A DNA stretch of 64,000 nucleotides from Kribbella sp. NBC_01245. GTDB taxonomy: Bacteria; Actinomycetota; Actinomycetes; Propionibacteriales; Kribbellaceae. A program made the translations under genes and the position numbers. The notes under the pieces are model-generated. The model was not told the origin of the DNA. It was given only the letters and a program-made list of their open reading frames with translations, and did no database searches. Position 1 is the stretch's first letter; each line of letters opens with the position of its first letter. The DNA lies in contig NZ_CP108487.1 of assembly GCF_036226525.1 (NCBI RefSeq), forward strand, positions 4,588,001 through 4,652,000, written 5' to 3'. Shown here piece by piece: positions 8,419 through 17,045 of this stretch.

Positions 8419-9696
8419 CTAACCGACCTCCTCTGTGACCCGGTCGGCAACCTGGACATCGCCTGCCGGGGAAACCTGGTTGACCAGCACGACACTGCAG
8501 CCGGCCAGTACGCCGCCGACGGCCAGCACCACCACCAGCCCCGCCGACGTACCTAACTGACGGCTGAGTACGTCGCCCGCGAGGCCGCCGAGGAGAGCGC
8601 CGAGTGGGATGGTGGCCGACGTCAGCGTTCGCGCTGTCGCGTGCACGGTGCTCTGCATCGCCGGCGGCGTCACGGCCTGCCGGAGGCTGGTGGTGAGGAT
8701 GTTCCACATCGGCATCCACACCGAGGCGCAGATCCGGATCACCACCAAGGCGATCACCGGCGCGGCCACGAGGCAGAGCGGAATCGCCAGCCAGCAAAGG
8801 CCTTCGAGCCCGGTGAGCAGCAACGCCCGCCGCATTCCGAGGCGGCCGGCGAGCTTGTTGGCGATGAACGCGCCGAGTAGACCGCCGATCGAGCCTGCCG
8901 CGATCAGCAAACCGCCTTGCAGGCTGGAGAGGCCGAGAGCGCGATAGGCGAACAGCAGCAGAACGGCGTCCACCATGCCGATACCGAGACTTCGAACGGC
9001 CGCGGCCCCTACCAACTGCCGCAATAGGTCATGCCGCCAGACAAAGCCGAGGCCTCTGCGGATGCGGGCCGGCATCGCCTCCACCGGTAGTTCGAGGGGC
9101 GGCTCGATCGCGCGGATCCGGGTCCGGCCGAACGCCGACGCGAGGAACGGCACAGCGCTCAGCAGCAGACCGACGTACGGCCCGGCGAGTTTGAGCGCGG
9201 CACCGGCGAGCGCAGGACCGGCCAGTTTGGAAAGGCTGTCCGAGCTCTGCAGGCGCGAGTTGGCGCCGACGAGGGTTTGGCGGTCGACCAGGGCTGGCAG
9301 GTACGACTGGCCGGCGATGTCGACGAATACCGTCGCGGCGCCGGCGATCCCGACCACCACGAACAGCTGGGCCGTCGTGACCCATCCGCCGAGCGCGGCG
9401 AGCGGGATGGTGACGAAGGCGGCGAACCGGATCAGCTCGCCGGCGATCATCACCGGGCGGCGCGGCAGGTGCGCGAGAACGCCGCCGGCGACCAGACCGA
9501 GCGCGGGATAGGCCAGCCAGCCCACGGCGGCGAGCGCACCGACCTCGGCAGCGCTCGCGCCGAGCGCCAGGATGGCGATACTCGGGACCGCGAACCCGGT
9601 CAGCCGATCGCCGGTGAAACTCAGCGTCTGACTGGTCCAGAACCAGCGGAAATCCCGGGCCATCCCGACGGTCGCGCCGGCTGTCGCCACCTGCAT
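8419..9696 (-). CDS. Major facilitator superfamily exporter
   Basis: 425 residues with about 12 hydrophobic helices, beginning near FRWFWTSQTLSFTGD, which is typical for helix 1 of MFS drug/siderophore exporters. The interdomain loop after helix 6 is about 30 residues. The frame is open up to 9804 but the ATG at 9696 is preferred: the family's conserved N-terminus follows closely, and the upstream extension would run through the LacI-type operator at 9726-9739. A second candidate ATG is at 9663. First gene of the eight-gene operon; it probably exports the product or protects the producer. Confidence 0.82.
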   Translation of the reverse strand: MQVATAGATVGMARDFRWFWTSQTLSFTGDRLTGFAVPSIAILALGASAAEVGALAAVGWLAYPALGLVAGGVLAHLPRRPVMIAGELIRFAAFVTIPLAALGGWVTTAQLFVVVGIAGAATVFVDIAGQSYLPALVDRQTLVGANSRLQSSDSLSKLAGPALAGAALKLAGPYVGLLLSAVPFLASAFGRTRIRAIEPPLELPVEAMPARIRRGLGFVWRHDLLRQLVGAAAVRSLGIGMVDAVLLLFAYRALGLSSLQGGLLIAAGSIGGLLGAFIANKLAGRLGMRRALLLTGLEGLCWLAIPLCLVAAPVIALVVIRICASVWMPMWNILTTSLRQAVTPPAMQSTVHATARTLTSATIPLGALLGGLAGDVLSRQLGTSAGLVVVLAVGGVLAGCSVVLVNQVSPAGDVQVADRVTEEVG

Positions 9697-9725
9697 CCGA
9701 CCCCCAGTGTCGTCCGCCCATGGAT

Positions 9726-9739
9726 TGAGAGCGCTCCCA
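9726..9739. promoter_or_regulatory. LacI-family (CebR-like) operator upstream of the biosynthetic operon
   Basis: TGAGAGCGCTCCCA matches the CebR operator of Streptomyces (TGGGAGCGCTCCCA) at 13 of 14 positions, a palindrome centred on GCGC. It lies about 30 nt upstream of the exporter start. Two further small palindromes, TGTCCGGACA (9794-9803) and GGTTCCGGAACC (9820-9831), lie upstream of it. This suggests the operon is repressed by a LacI-family sugar-responsive regulator encoded elsewhere. Confidence 0.6.
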
Positions 9740-9857
9740 ACCAGCCGCTCGCCCGAAACGGTGCCAGCAACGCCCCAACCCCCACAAGACATTTGTCCGG
9801 ACATCCCAGGACGTGGAACGGTTCCGGAACCTACTCACCAGTCCCCCCCCCCCCCCT

Positions 9858-9959
9858 TTTTTTTGCGTTCATTCGTCGCAATCCGCCCTCTCAGCCCCGC
9901 CGACCTGTGCAGGCCAGCGATGGGAAGAGGGCGGATTGCGACGAATGAACGCAAAAAAA
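9858..9959. repeat. Short palindromic repeat (class A, copy 1)
   Basis: Perfect 34-bp inverted repeat (arms 9858-9891 and 9926-9959) around a 34-nt loop. The core arm begins GCGTTCATTCGTCGCAATCC. The outer 7 bp are T7/A7. It is preceded by a 14-nt C run (9843-9856). The A run serves as the U-tract of the rlmB terminator. Related copies are at 17046-17146 and 34023-34126. Confidence 0.85.
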
Positions 9960-9997
9960 GACGAAGGACCCGGCGTAGTGAACCGGGTCCTTCGTCT
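9953..9997 (-). terminator. Rho-independent terminator of rlmB
   Basis: Perfect 15-bp stem (9959-9973 with 9983-9997) with a 9-nt loop, followed on the minus strand by seven Us read from the A run at 9953-9959. It lies 16 nt after the rlmB stop and isolates the cysS-rlmB unit from the biosynthetic operon. Confidence 0.9.
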
Positions 9998-10013
9998 GGT
10001 TGGAGCGGGTGGA

Positions 10014-10985
10014 TCAGGTGGTGCGGCGGCGGGCGATTTCGTAGAGGGCGACGCCGCCGGCGATGCCGGCGTTGAGGGATTCGGTCGCGCTGGTCATCGC
10101 GATGCTGACGATCTGGTCGCAGTTCTCGCGGATGAGGCGGCCGAGGCCCTTGCCCTCGCTGCCGATGACCAGCACCAGCGGCTCGGTCGCGACGTCCAGA
10201 TCGGACAGCTCGACGTCACCGTCCATGTCGAGGCCGACGACGGTCAGACCGGCGTCACGGTACGACTTGAGCGCGCGGTTGAGGTTGGTCGCGCGCGCCA
10301 CCGGGATCCGCGCGGCCGCACCGGCCGACGTCTTCCAGGCGGAGGCGCTCATGGACGCCGTACGACGCTCGGGCACGAGCACCCCGTGCGCGCCGAAGGC
10401 GGCCGCCGAACGCGTGATGGCGCCGAGGTTCCGGGGATCGGTCACGCCGTCCAGCGCGACGATCAGCGGCACCTGGCCCGCGTCGAGGGCACGACGCAAC
10501 AGGTCGTCGGGGTGGGCGTACTCGTATGCCGGGATCTGCACGGCCAGGCCCTGGTGGGCTCCGCCCGAGGTCAGCCGGTCCATCTCGAGCCGGGTGACCT
10601 CCAGCAGCGCGATGCCGTGCTCGACCGCGATCAGCATCGCCTCCTTCAGGCGCGGGTCGCGCTCCGTACCCTCGGCGACGTACAGCGCGCTGACCGGGAC
10701 ACCGGCCCGCAGCGCCTCGACCACCGGGTTACGGCCGTAGACCCACTCGGGCGTCGGCTCGGCCGAACCCTTGCGATCGCCGCCGCGACCGCGGGCGGGC
10801 GCGCGCTTCTCCGCCCGCTCCTTGGCCTTGGCGCGCTTGTACGCCGGGTGCTTGGTGCGCTCCACGGCCGGTGGCGTCGGGCCTTTGCCCTCGAGTCCTT
10901 GGCGGACCCGGCCACCGGATCCGGCGGTCGGGTTGCCCTTGGGCTTCTTGCGGATTGCACCGCGGCGCTGGCTACTGCCTGGCAT
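10014..10985 (-). CDS. rlmB: 23S rRNA (guanosine-2'-O-)-methyltransferase RlmB
   Basis: 323 residues of the SPOUT/TrmH family. A basic N-terminal extension rich in Lys/Arg (about 1-75) precedes the ribosomal-substrate-binding domain (YGRNPVVEALRAG) and the knotted catalytic domain with NLGAITRSAAAFGAHGVL (motif 1), VIGSEGKGLG (motif 2) and SLNAGIAGGVALYE (motif 3). It transfers a methyl group from AdoMet to the 2'-OH of a conserved guanosine in 23S rRNA (G2251 in E. coli numbering). The start was set at the ATG 1 nt after the cysS stop, with GAAGGA in front; the frame extends further upstream inside cysS. Confidence 0.92.
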   Translation of the reverse strand: MPGSSQRRGAIRKKPKGNPTAGSGGRVRQGLEGKGPTPPAVERTKHPAYKRAKAKERAEKRAPARGRGGDRKGSAEPTPEWVYGRNPVVEALRAGVPVSALYVAEGTERDPRLKEAMLIAVEHGIALLEVTRLEMDRLTSGGAHQGLAVQIPAYEYAHPDDLLRRALDAGQVPLIVALDGVTDPRNLGAITRSAAAFGAHGVLVPERRTASMSASAWKTSAGAAARIPVARATNLNRALKSYRDAGLTVVGLDMDGDVELSDLDVATEPLVLVIGSEGKGLGRLIRENCDQIVSIAMTSATESLNAGIAGGVALYEIARRRTT

Positions 10986-10986
10986 T

Positions 10987-12420
10987 TCAGATTCCTTCAG
11001 CTGGGGTGGACCCGGCGACCGTCCAACGGGCACCTTGGGGGGTGTCCTCGACGACAACGCCGAGTGCCTTGAGCCGGTCGCGGATCTCGTCCGCGGCGGC
11101 GTAGTCCTTGCGGGCCCGGGCGGCCTGGCGCTGATCCAGCAGCGCCTTGACCAGACCGTCGAGCACCTCGGTCAGTTCCTCGCTGCCGCCGGTCCGGGAG
11201 ACCCACGGCTCGGCCAGCGGGTCGAGCCCGAGCACGTCGAGCATCGCCCGGACCGCGGCCAGATTCTCCCGCAGCGCGGGCGAATCACCGTCGGCGAGCA
11301 GTTTGTTGCCATCCCGCACGGTCAGGTGCAGCGCGGCCATCGCGGCCGGCGTACCCAGATCGTCGTTCATCGCGGTGACGAACGGCTCCGGCAGGTCGGC
11401 GGCCGGGGCAGCGCCGCCGGTCACCTCGGTGGCCCGGGTGACGAAGCCCTCGATCCGCTGGAAGCTGGTCGCGGCCTCCTCCAGCGCACCGAAGGAGAAC
11501 TCCACCACCGAGCGGTAGTGCGACTGGACCAGGTAGTAGCGCAGCTCGATCGGCCGGACCCGCTCGACCACGGTTCGCACGATGGCGCCGTTGCCGAGTG
11601 ACTTCGACATCTTCTCGCCGGCCGCGGTGACGAGCGCGTTGTGCATCCAGAACCGGGCGAACTTCTGCCCGACGGCCGTGGACTGGGCCAGCTCGTTCTC
11701 GTGGTGCGGGAACCGCAGGTCCAGCCCGCCGCCGTGGATGTCGAACTCGTCGCCGAGGTACTTCCCGGCCATCGCGGAGCACTCCAGGTGCCAGCCCGGG
11801 CGGCCGCGGCCCCACGGCGTCGGCCAGGACGCCGTCCGCGGCACCCCGTCGACGTGGCCCTTCCAGAGCGCGAAGTCGCGCGGATCCCGCTTGCCCCGGG
11901 GGTCCGCGTCGGGCGCGGCCTCCATGTCGTCGATGCGCTGGTTCGACAGCTCGCCGTACGACGGCCAGGACTTCACGTCGAAGTAGACGTCACCGGAGCC
12001 GTCGGGCGCGACATACGCATGCCCGCGCTCGATCAGCTCACCGATCATCTCGAGCATCTCCGGGATGTGCCCGGTCGCGCGCGGCTCGTACGTCGGCGGG
12101 CGGCAGCCGAGCACGTCGTACGCCCAATGCAGTTCGCGCTCGAACTGGTAGGCATGCGCCCACCACGGCACGCCCCGCTCGGCGGACTTGGTGAGGATCT
12201 TGTCCTCGATATCGGTCACGTTCGCGATCACGGTGACCTCGAAGCCCGAGCGCTCGAGCCAGCGCCGCAGGACGTCGAACACGACCTCCTTGTAGATGTG
12301 CCCGACGTGCGGGGCACCCTGCACCGTCAGCCCACAGTGGTAGATCCCGACCTTGCCCGGCTGGACCGGTTCGAAATCCCTCACTGCTGCTGTCGCGGTG
12401 TCATACAAGCGAAGTGTCAC
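10987..12420 (-). CDS. cysS: Cysteine--tRNA ligase
   Basis: 477 residues, a normal class I cysteinyl-tRNA synthetase. The zinc ligand Cys29 lies in YHCG, the HIGH signature appears as HVGH (38-41), further zinc ligands are in LECSAM and FPHHENE, and the KMSKS loop is GEKMSKSLGN. It charges tRNA-Cys with cysteine in the cytoplasm. It is followed after 1 nt by rlmB, as in other actinobacteria where this pair is usually preceded by ispD-ispF; here those lie 22 kb away (see finding). Confidence 0.95.
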   Translation of the reverse strand: MTLRLYDTATAAVRDFEPVQPGKVGIYHCGLTVQGAPHVGHIYKEVVFDVLRRWLERSGFEVTVIANVTDIEDKILTKSAERGVPWWAHAYQFERELHWAYDVLGCRPPTYEPRATGHIPEMLEMIGELIERGHAYVAPDGSGDVYFDVKSWPSYGELSNQRIDDMEAAPDADPRGKRDPRDFALWKGHVDGVPRTASWPTPWGRGRPGWHLECSAMAGKYLGDEFDIHGGGLDLRFPHHENELAQSTAVGQKFARFWMHNALVTAAGEKMSKSLGNGAIVRTVVERVRPIELRYYLVQSHYRSVVEFSFGALEEAATSFQRIEGFVTRATEVTGGAAPAADLPEPFVTAMNDDLGTPAAMAALHLTVRDGNKLLADGDSPALRENLAAVRAMLDVLGLDPLAEPWVSRTGGSEELTEVLDGLVKALLDQRQAARARKDYAAADEIRDRLKALGVVVEDTPQGARWTVAGSTPAEGI

Positions 12421-12540
12421 CGATCAAGGGTAACGGTGCGGAGTGGATGCCCCGAACCGTTCCCGCTCCTCGTCTGATAAAGAACCCGGATCCAGGGGCC
12501 TGGACCGCCCGGGCGATAGCGTTTCCGCCCAGGAGGAACC

Positions 12541-13779
12541 TTGTCGAACTACCAGCAGTACGGCCCGCCGCAGGGCCCGCCCCACCAGCCGCAGCAGCCG
12601 TTGCCCCCTGCCTTCCCGCAGCACCAGTACGGACAGCAGTACGGCGCACCGCAGCAGTCCGGCTACGGGTGGGGGCCGCAGTTCGGGCCGCCCGGTATGC
12701 CTCCGGGCCCTCCCGGCTGGCAGCGACCGCCTCGGCCGCCCAAGCGGCGTAATACCGGTCTGCTGGTCTCACTGGGGATGCTGGGCGTTCTAGGTGTCGT
12801 GGCGCTCGTCACGGTCATCGGCGTGGCCCTGAACAACAAGGGTGGCGGCGACGACCCGACGACCAGCCAGCCGAACTGGACGCCCACGGCGACCCCCACA
12901 CCTCCGCCGGAGCCGACGTACTACCCGACCAGTACGGCGAGCACCGAGCCGCCGCCGACCGTCCAGCCGACGACCACCCGGCCGACGCCGACCCGGCCGA
13001 CCACGCGGCCGACCACGCCGCCGCCGGACAAGCCGAACGACCGGCAGATCGTGACCAAGGACGGCTTCTACTACATCGGCCTGCTGCCCGGGTCGAACTG
13101 CCGCGAGTCCAAGGGCCGGCAGACCGCGATCGGGCCGGCGGCCGTGTACATCGGCACGCTCAAGAAGTGCCTGGACCGGAACTGGGCGGCTCCCGTACGT
13201 CGTGGCCGGGACAACTTCCGTGCGCCGAGCCTGGTGGTCATGAACGGCACAGTCGGCATGACGCCTTGCGGTGGCGGCAGCGCCTTCCGCTCGTTCTACT
13301 GCTCTACGAACCAGACGATCTACATGGACGCTCTGACCGGCATCCGCCAGTACAACAAGTCCTCGCAGTACACGAACGCCGCCCAGGTCCGGATGTTCGT
13401 ACGGATGGCCACTTCGCAGACGATGGCTCACGAATACGGGCACCACTTGCAGGAGATCAGCGGCATCCTGCCGGCGTACTACAACCTCAGGTACGAACTG
13501 ACGTCGTACGACGCCAAGCTCGAGTTGAGCCGTCGTAAGGAGCTCCAGGCCAGCTGCTTCGGCGCCGTCTTCATGGGCGCCAACCGGAATACTTACCCGG
13601 TCACCGGTGCGGCACGCCGCGAGTGGAACTGGCTGGTCATCCACAGCGGCGACGAGTACGACACCGAACGAACCCACGGCAGCCGCATCGTCCACAGCTA
13701 CTGGTCCCAACGCGGCTTCAACTCCCGCAACACCAACCTCTGCAACACCTTCACCTCGGGCTCCTCCCTAGTCCGCTAA
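12541..13779 (+). CDS. Membrane-anchored zinc metalloprotease, paralogue 1 (YpfJ-like)
   Basis: 412 residues. TTG start chosen for the AGGAGG 6 nt upstream and because the paralogues begin with the same SNxQ pattern. Residues 1-70 are Pro/Gln/Gly/Tyr-rich and lack a signal sequence. A single transmembrane helix spans about 73-96, and a Thr/Pro linker (about 105-165) leads to an extracellular domain. That domain has HEYGHH (His297, Glu298, His301) and the likely third zinc ligand Glu334 in KELQASC, the arrangement of the neutral zinc metallopeptidase family PF04228. Several Cys residues conserved among paralogues suggest disulfides. Topology predicts an N-in, C-out protease. Natural substrate unknown. 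Confidence 0.85.
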   Translation: MSNYQQYGPPQGPPHQPQQPLPPAFPQHQYGQQYGAPQQSGYGWGPQFGPPGMPPGPPGWQRPPRPPKRRNTGLLVSLGMLGVLGVVALVTVIGVALNNKGGGDDPTTSQPNWTPTATPTPPPEPTYYPTSTASTEPPPTVQPTTTRPTPTRPTTRPTTPPPDKPNDRQIVTKDGFYYIGLLPGSNCRESKGRQTAIGPAAVYIGTLKKCLDRNWAAPVRRGRDNFRAPSLVVMNGTVGMTPCGGGSAFRSFYCSTNQTIYMDALTGIRQYNKSSQYTNAAQVRMFVRMATSQTMAHEYGHHLQEISGILPAYYNLRYELTSYDAKLELSRRKELQASCFGAVFMGANRNTYPVTGAARREWNWLVIHSGDEYDTERTHGSRIVHSYWSQRGFNSRNTNLCNTFTSGSSLVR

Positions 13780-13792
13780 CCCACCACCTAAG

Positions 13793-14060
13793 CCTTGCGT
13801 TCATTGGTCTGAATTCGCTCGCCCCTAACAGCGACGGGTCAGGTGGAAGCGGACGTAGGCGGGCGCATTCGGACCAATGAACGCTAATCGCCGGCCCGGG
13901 ATCACGCCTGCCCGCGATCGTTGTACGGCGAAAAGCATGCGGGGACAGTGGTGCGTGGTGCTGGATTAGCGTTCATTGGTCCGAATTCGCCCGCCTGGGC
14001 CGGTGGCCACACGACTCGCCGCTGTTAGGGGCGAGCGGATTCAGACCAATGAACGCAGGG
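13793..14060. repeat. Long composite palindromic repeat (class B, copy 1)
   Basis: Nested inverted repeats: outer arms 13793-13833 and 14020-14060 (41 nt, 2 mismatches, both G-U compatible), inner arms 13857-13889 and 13964-13996 (33 nt, 1 mismatch). All four arms carry variants of GCGTTCATTGGTCYGAATTC. The middle has a segment (GTACGGCGAAAAGCATGCGG) related to the core of the copies at 25455 and 47990. It fills most of the 415-nt gap between the metalloprotease and the lysozyme gene, where no CDS is seen. It lacks the CGCCAACACCGG ends of the other long copies. Confidence 0.85.
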
Positions 14061-14194
14061 TTCAAGGGTGTCGGGGAAGCGGACTCGGGGGTCTCGGAAC
14101 TTTGTCACCAGTTTTTTTGTTTTCGCGTTAGTTTCTGGCGATGCACGGGTAGAACCTTCACGAGCACTCCTCTCCGCCCCTCCTGGAGGTTCTC

Positions 14195-15010
14195 GTGAAG
14201 TCCCTACTCACGGCTGCCATCGCCGCCTTCGGCCTGGCGCTCGTCCCAACCGCAGGCGCCGCCGCTCCGGCCCCTCACCAACCCACCCCCGAGGCCAAGG
14301 CCCACGGCATCACCAAGGCCGGCGACGCCTACCTCGGCTGGCGTCAAGCCCAACCCACCACCACGACCACCACCCCCACCTACGCCCCAGCAGCCTCGGT
14401 CTACGGCATCGACGTCTCAAGCCACCAGGGCAACGTCAACTGGACGTATTGGTGGGGCCAAGGCAAGCGGTTCGCCTACGTGAAGGCGACCGAAGGCAAC
14501 TACTACCGCAATCCGTACTTCTCCCAGCAGTACACCGGCTCGTACAACGTCGGCATGATCCGTGGCGCCTACCACTTCGCCACGCCGAACGACTCCAGCG
14601 GCGCCAACCAGGCCAACTACTTCGTCGATCGCGGCGGCGCCTGGTCCCGCGACGGCCGGACACTGCCGGGTGCGCTCGACATCGAGTACAACCCGTACGG
14701 CGCGACCTGTTACGGCAAGACCCAGGCCGGAATGGTCAGCTGGATCCGCGACTTCCTGAACACCTACAAGTCCCGGACCGGCCGTGACGCCGTCATCTAC
14801 ACCAACCTCGACTGGTGGAGCCGCTGCACCGGTAACAGCACGGCGTTCAACCAGACGAACCCCTTGTGGGTCGCGCGCTACGCCTCGGCCCCGGGCACGC
14901 TGCCGGGCGGCTGGGGTTTCTACACGTTCTGGCAGTACAGCTCCAGCCCGATCGACCAGAACGTCTTCAACGGCACCCAGGAACGACTCGTCGCCCTGGC
15001 CAACGGCTGA
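14195..15010 (+). CDS. Secreted GH25 lysozyme (N,O-diacetylmuramidase)
   Basis: 271 residues, GTG start with GGAGG 5 nt upstream. A signal peptide (cleavage after about Ala23), a short linker with a Thr run (TTTTTTP), then a complete GH25 domain from about residue 68. Catalytic acids are visible in GIDVSSHQG (Asp) and LDIEYNP (Asp, Glu). The enzyme hydrolyses the beta-1,4 bond between N-acetylmuramic acid and N-acetylglucosamine in peptidoglycan. Together with the metalloproteases and C39-like peptidase it makes this a secreted-hydrolase region; it may act in wall remodelling or in lysing other bacteria. Confidence 0.93.
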   Translation: MKSLLTAAIAAFGLALVPTAGAAAPAPHQPTPEAKAHGITKAGDAYLGWRQAQPTTTTTTPTYAPAASVYGIDVSSHQGNVNWTYWWGQGKRFAYVKATEGNYYRNPYFSQQYTGSYNVGMIRGAYHFATPNDSSGANQANYFVDRGGAWSRDGRTLPGALDIEYNPYGATCYGKTQAGMVSWIRDFLNTYKSRTGRDAVIYTNLDWWSRCTGNSTAFNQTNPLWVARYASAPGTLPGGWGFYTFWQYSSSPIDQNVFNGTQERLVALANG

Positions 15011-15076
15011 GCCCGGTGCGCCTGACGGCCGAAAACCACTTGCTCGCAAACGAAAGGAGGCGCATAGGGTCGAGAG

Positions 15077-15631
15077 GTGACCCTTAGCCTGCCGATCGAG
15101 ACCGACCGCCTGATCCTCCGCCCCTACCGCGAAACCGACTACGACGACCTGCTCAAGTTGCTGTCCAGCGACGAGGTCTGCCGCTATCTCCTGCATGGGC
15201 CGAAAAGCCCCGAGGAGGTGCGGGAAAGCCTGGCCAGGCGAATGGACATCCCGCCGCTGGACACGAACGGCCAGGATCACACCTTCGCGGTGGAGCTCAA
15301 GGAGACCGGGCAGCATCTCGGCGAGGTGGTGTTCTTCCTGATCAACACCGAACACCGCCTCGGCGAGATCGGTTTCGTCTTCCATCCCTTCGCCCAGGGC
15401 AAGGGGTACGCCGCCGAGGCCTCGACCGCCGTACTGCGCTTCGGTTTCGAGTCTCTCGGGCTGTACCGGATGATCGGCCGGCTCGACGCCAGCAACACCG
15501 CCTCCGCCGCATTGCTCACCCGGCTGGGTATGCGCAAGGAGGCGCACTTCGTCCGGAACGAGAAGGTCAAGGGCGAATGGACCGACGAGGCTGTTTTCGC
15601 CATGCTCGATGACGAGTGGAAAGCCTTGTAA
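15077..15631 (+). CDS. GNAT-family N-acetyltransferase (RimJ/RimL type)
   Basis: 184 residues, GTG start. TDRLILRPYRETDYDDL at the N-terminus is the typical RimJ/RimL opening, and the acetyl-CoA pyrophosphate-binding loop is seen in FAQGKGYAAEA, followed by LGLYRMIGRLDASNTAS and LTRLGMRKEAHF. Such enzymes acetylate N-termini or amino groups of small molecules including antibiotics. AGGAGG is about 17 nt upstream, further than usual. It sits 66 nt downstream of the lysozyme gene; no functional link can be shown. Confidence 0.88.
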   Translation: MTLSLPIETDRLILRPYRETDYDDLLKLLSSDEVCRYLLHGPKSPEEVRESLARRMDIPPLDTNGQDHTFAVELKETGQHLGEVVFFLINTEHRLGEIGFVFHPFAQGKGYAAEASTAVLRFGFESLGLYRMIGRLDASNTASAALLTRLGMRKEAHFVRNEKVKGEWTDEAVFAMLDDEWKAL

Positions 15632-15697
15632 ACAAGGGATTTCCGCCACCTCGAAGGGCTGGGCGAACAGCATCGACGGGGTCTATCGTCGGCAGGT

Positions 15698-17023
15698 ATG
15701 ACCACTCGCCTGCTGACCGCCCTGCTGTCGGGAGCGCTGGCGCTGGGCCTCACCAGCGCCACTGCCGTCACCAGCACAGCCGCTCCCTCCTTGACTACCG
15801 CTCTGGCCGCAGTCAAACCCGCCGAGCCCCGGGATATCGCCCATCGATCCTGGACCAGTACGGCCGACTTCGCCGCGGGGCTGCACCTCGGCACCGCGGC
15901 GTCCCAGGGCGCGCTGACGTTCGCCCGGGCGAGCGGCACCACGTCGTACGTCGATCCCTTCGGCAACGGGACGGCCAAGACGTACGACCAGGCCGTCTGG
16001 ACGTCGCCGACGGTGCGACCCGGTTTCGGTCTCACCGAGCTCATCGCCTCCTGGAACGCGGATACGCCGCCCGGCACCTGGATCGAGGTCGCCGTCTCGG
16101 GCCGGACCGACCTTGGCGCGACCTCGAAGTGGTACGTCCTCGGCCGCTGGGGTGCCGGCGATGACACCGCCAAGGGCGATATCCACCGCACCTCGGTGCC
16201 AAGCCAGGGCGACACCAACGGCTACGTCGCCGTCGACACCTTCGTCGCCGCGTCCGGCCGTTCGCTGACCGACTGGCGCCTGCGGGTGACGCTGAACCGC
16301 CTCGCCGGAACGCGCGCCGTCCCGGTCGTCCGCTCGGTCGGCGCCATGGCCTCCCGCTTGCCCGACGCGAAGACCGTACCGGTCAGCGGCCCGGGCGGAG
16401 CCTGGGGACAAACCCTGAACGTGCCGACGTACTCCCAGGAGACGCACATCGGCCACTACCCCGAATGGGACAACGGCGGTGAGGCCTGGTGCTCGGCCAC
16501 CTCGACCGCGATGGTGCTCGACTACTTCGGCGCCGGGCCGACCGCTGCCGAGACCGCCTGGGTGGATCCGGCCGACGCCGACCCGCAGGTGGACCACGCC
16601 GCCCGGATGGTGTTCGACTACGCGTACGACGGCGCCGGCAACTGGCCCTTCAACACGGCGTACGCCGGTACGCGCGGGCTCGACTCCTTCGTGACCCGGC
16701 TGCGCTCGCTCACCGAGGCCGAGGCGTTCATCCGCGCGGGCATCCCGCTGGTCGCCTCACTGTCGTTCAAGTCGAGCGAACTCGACGGCGCCGGCTACGG
16801 CACCAACGGCCACCTGATGGTCATTGTCGGCTTCGCCCCGAACGGCGACGTCATCGTCAACGACCCCGCCAGCCACCTCATCCAGAGCAACGACCAGGTC
16901 CGTTTCACCTACAACCGCGCCCAATTCGAAAACGCCTGGATCCCCCACAGCGGCGGCCTCGTCTACGTAATCCACCCCACCACCACCCCCCTCCCCACAC
17001 CCCCACCCCAAGCCAACTGGTAA
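15698..17023 (+). CDS. Secreted C39-like cysteine peptidase family protein
   Basis: 441 residues with a signal peptide (about 1-28), an N-terminal beta-rich region (about 45-220) and a C-terminal papain-like fold of the peptidase C39-like family (PF13529). The putative nucleophile Cys lies in GGEAWCSATSTAMVLDYFG, the His in NGHLMVIVGF and the Asp/Asn in VNDPAS. The C-terminus ends in a short Pro/Thr tail. In actinobacteria such proteins are secreted and of unknown substrate. GGCAGG precedes the ATG. The short palindrome at 17046-17146 follows the stop. Confidence 0.82.
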   Translation: MTTRLLTALLSGALALGLTSATAVTSTAAPSLTTALAAVKPAEPRDIAHRSWTSTADFAAGLHLGTAASQGALTFARASGTTSYVDPFGNGTAKTYDQAVWTSPTVRPGFGLTELIASWNADTPPGTWIEVAVSGRTDLGATSKWYVLGRWGAGDDTAKGDIHRTSVPSQGDTNGYVAVDTFVAASGRSLTDWRLRVTLNRLAGTRAVPVVRSVGAMASRLPDAKTVPVSGPGGAWGQTLNVPTYSQETHIGHYPEWDNGGEAWCSATSTAMVLDYFGAGPTAAETAWVDPADADPQVDHAARMVFDYAYDGAGNWPFNTAYAGTRGLDSFVTRLRSLTEAEAFIRAGIPLVASLSFKSSELDGAGYGTNGHLMVIVGFAPNGDVIVNDPASHLIQSNDQVRFTYNRAQFENAWIPHSGGLVYVIHPTTTPLPTPPPQANW

Positions 17024-17045
17024 AGGGCGCAGCCGGCCGCGCACA

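Noticed and set aside
6980..9696. Ribosomal peptide (RiPP) cluster with hidden precursor gene
   Set aside because: All genes in the operon overlap or nearly touch, and the short frames there are shadows; no leader/core-like small ORF was found on either strand.
9697..9804. Longer N-terminus for the MFS exporter
   Set aside because: The extension is open but would place the LacI-type operator in coding sequence and adds about 36 residues not expected before helix 1.
13793..14060. Repeated 26-nt units resembling a CRISPR array
   Set aside because: Units alternate in orientation and form nested palindromes, there are only four per element, and no cas genes are near.
14417..15673. 418-residue minus-strand frame across the lysozyme and GNAT genes
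   Set aside because: Spans two supported plus-strand genes and has only the low-complexity composition of a shadow.
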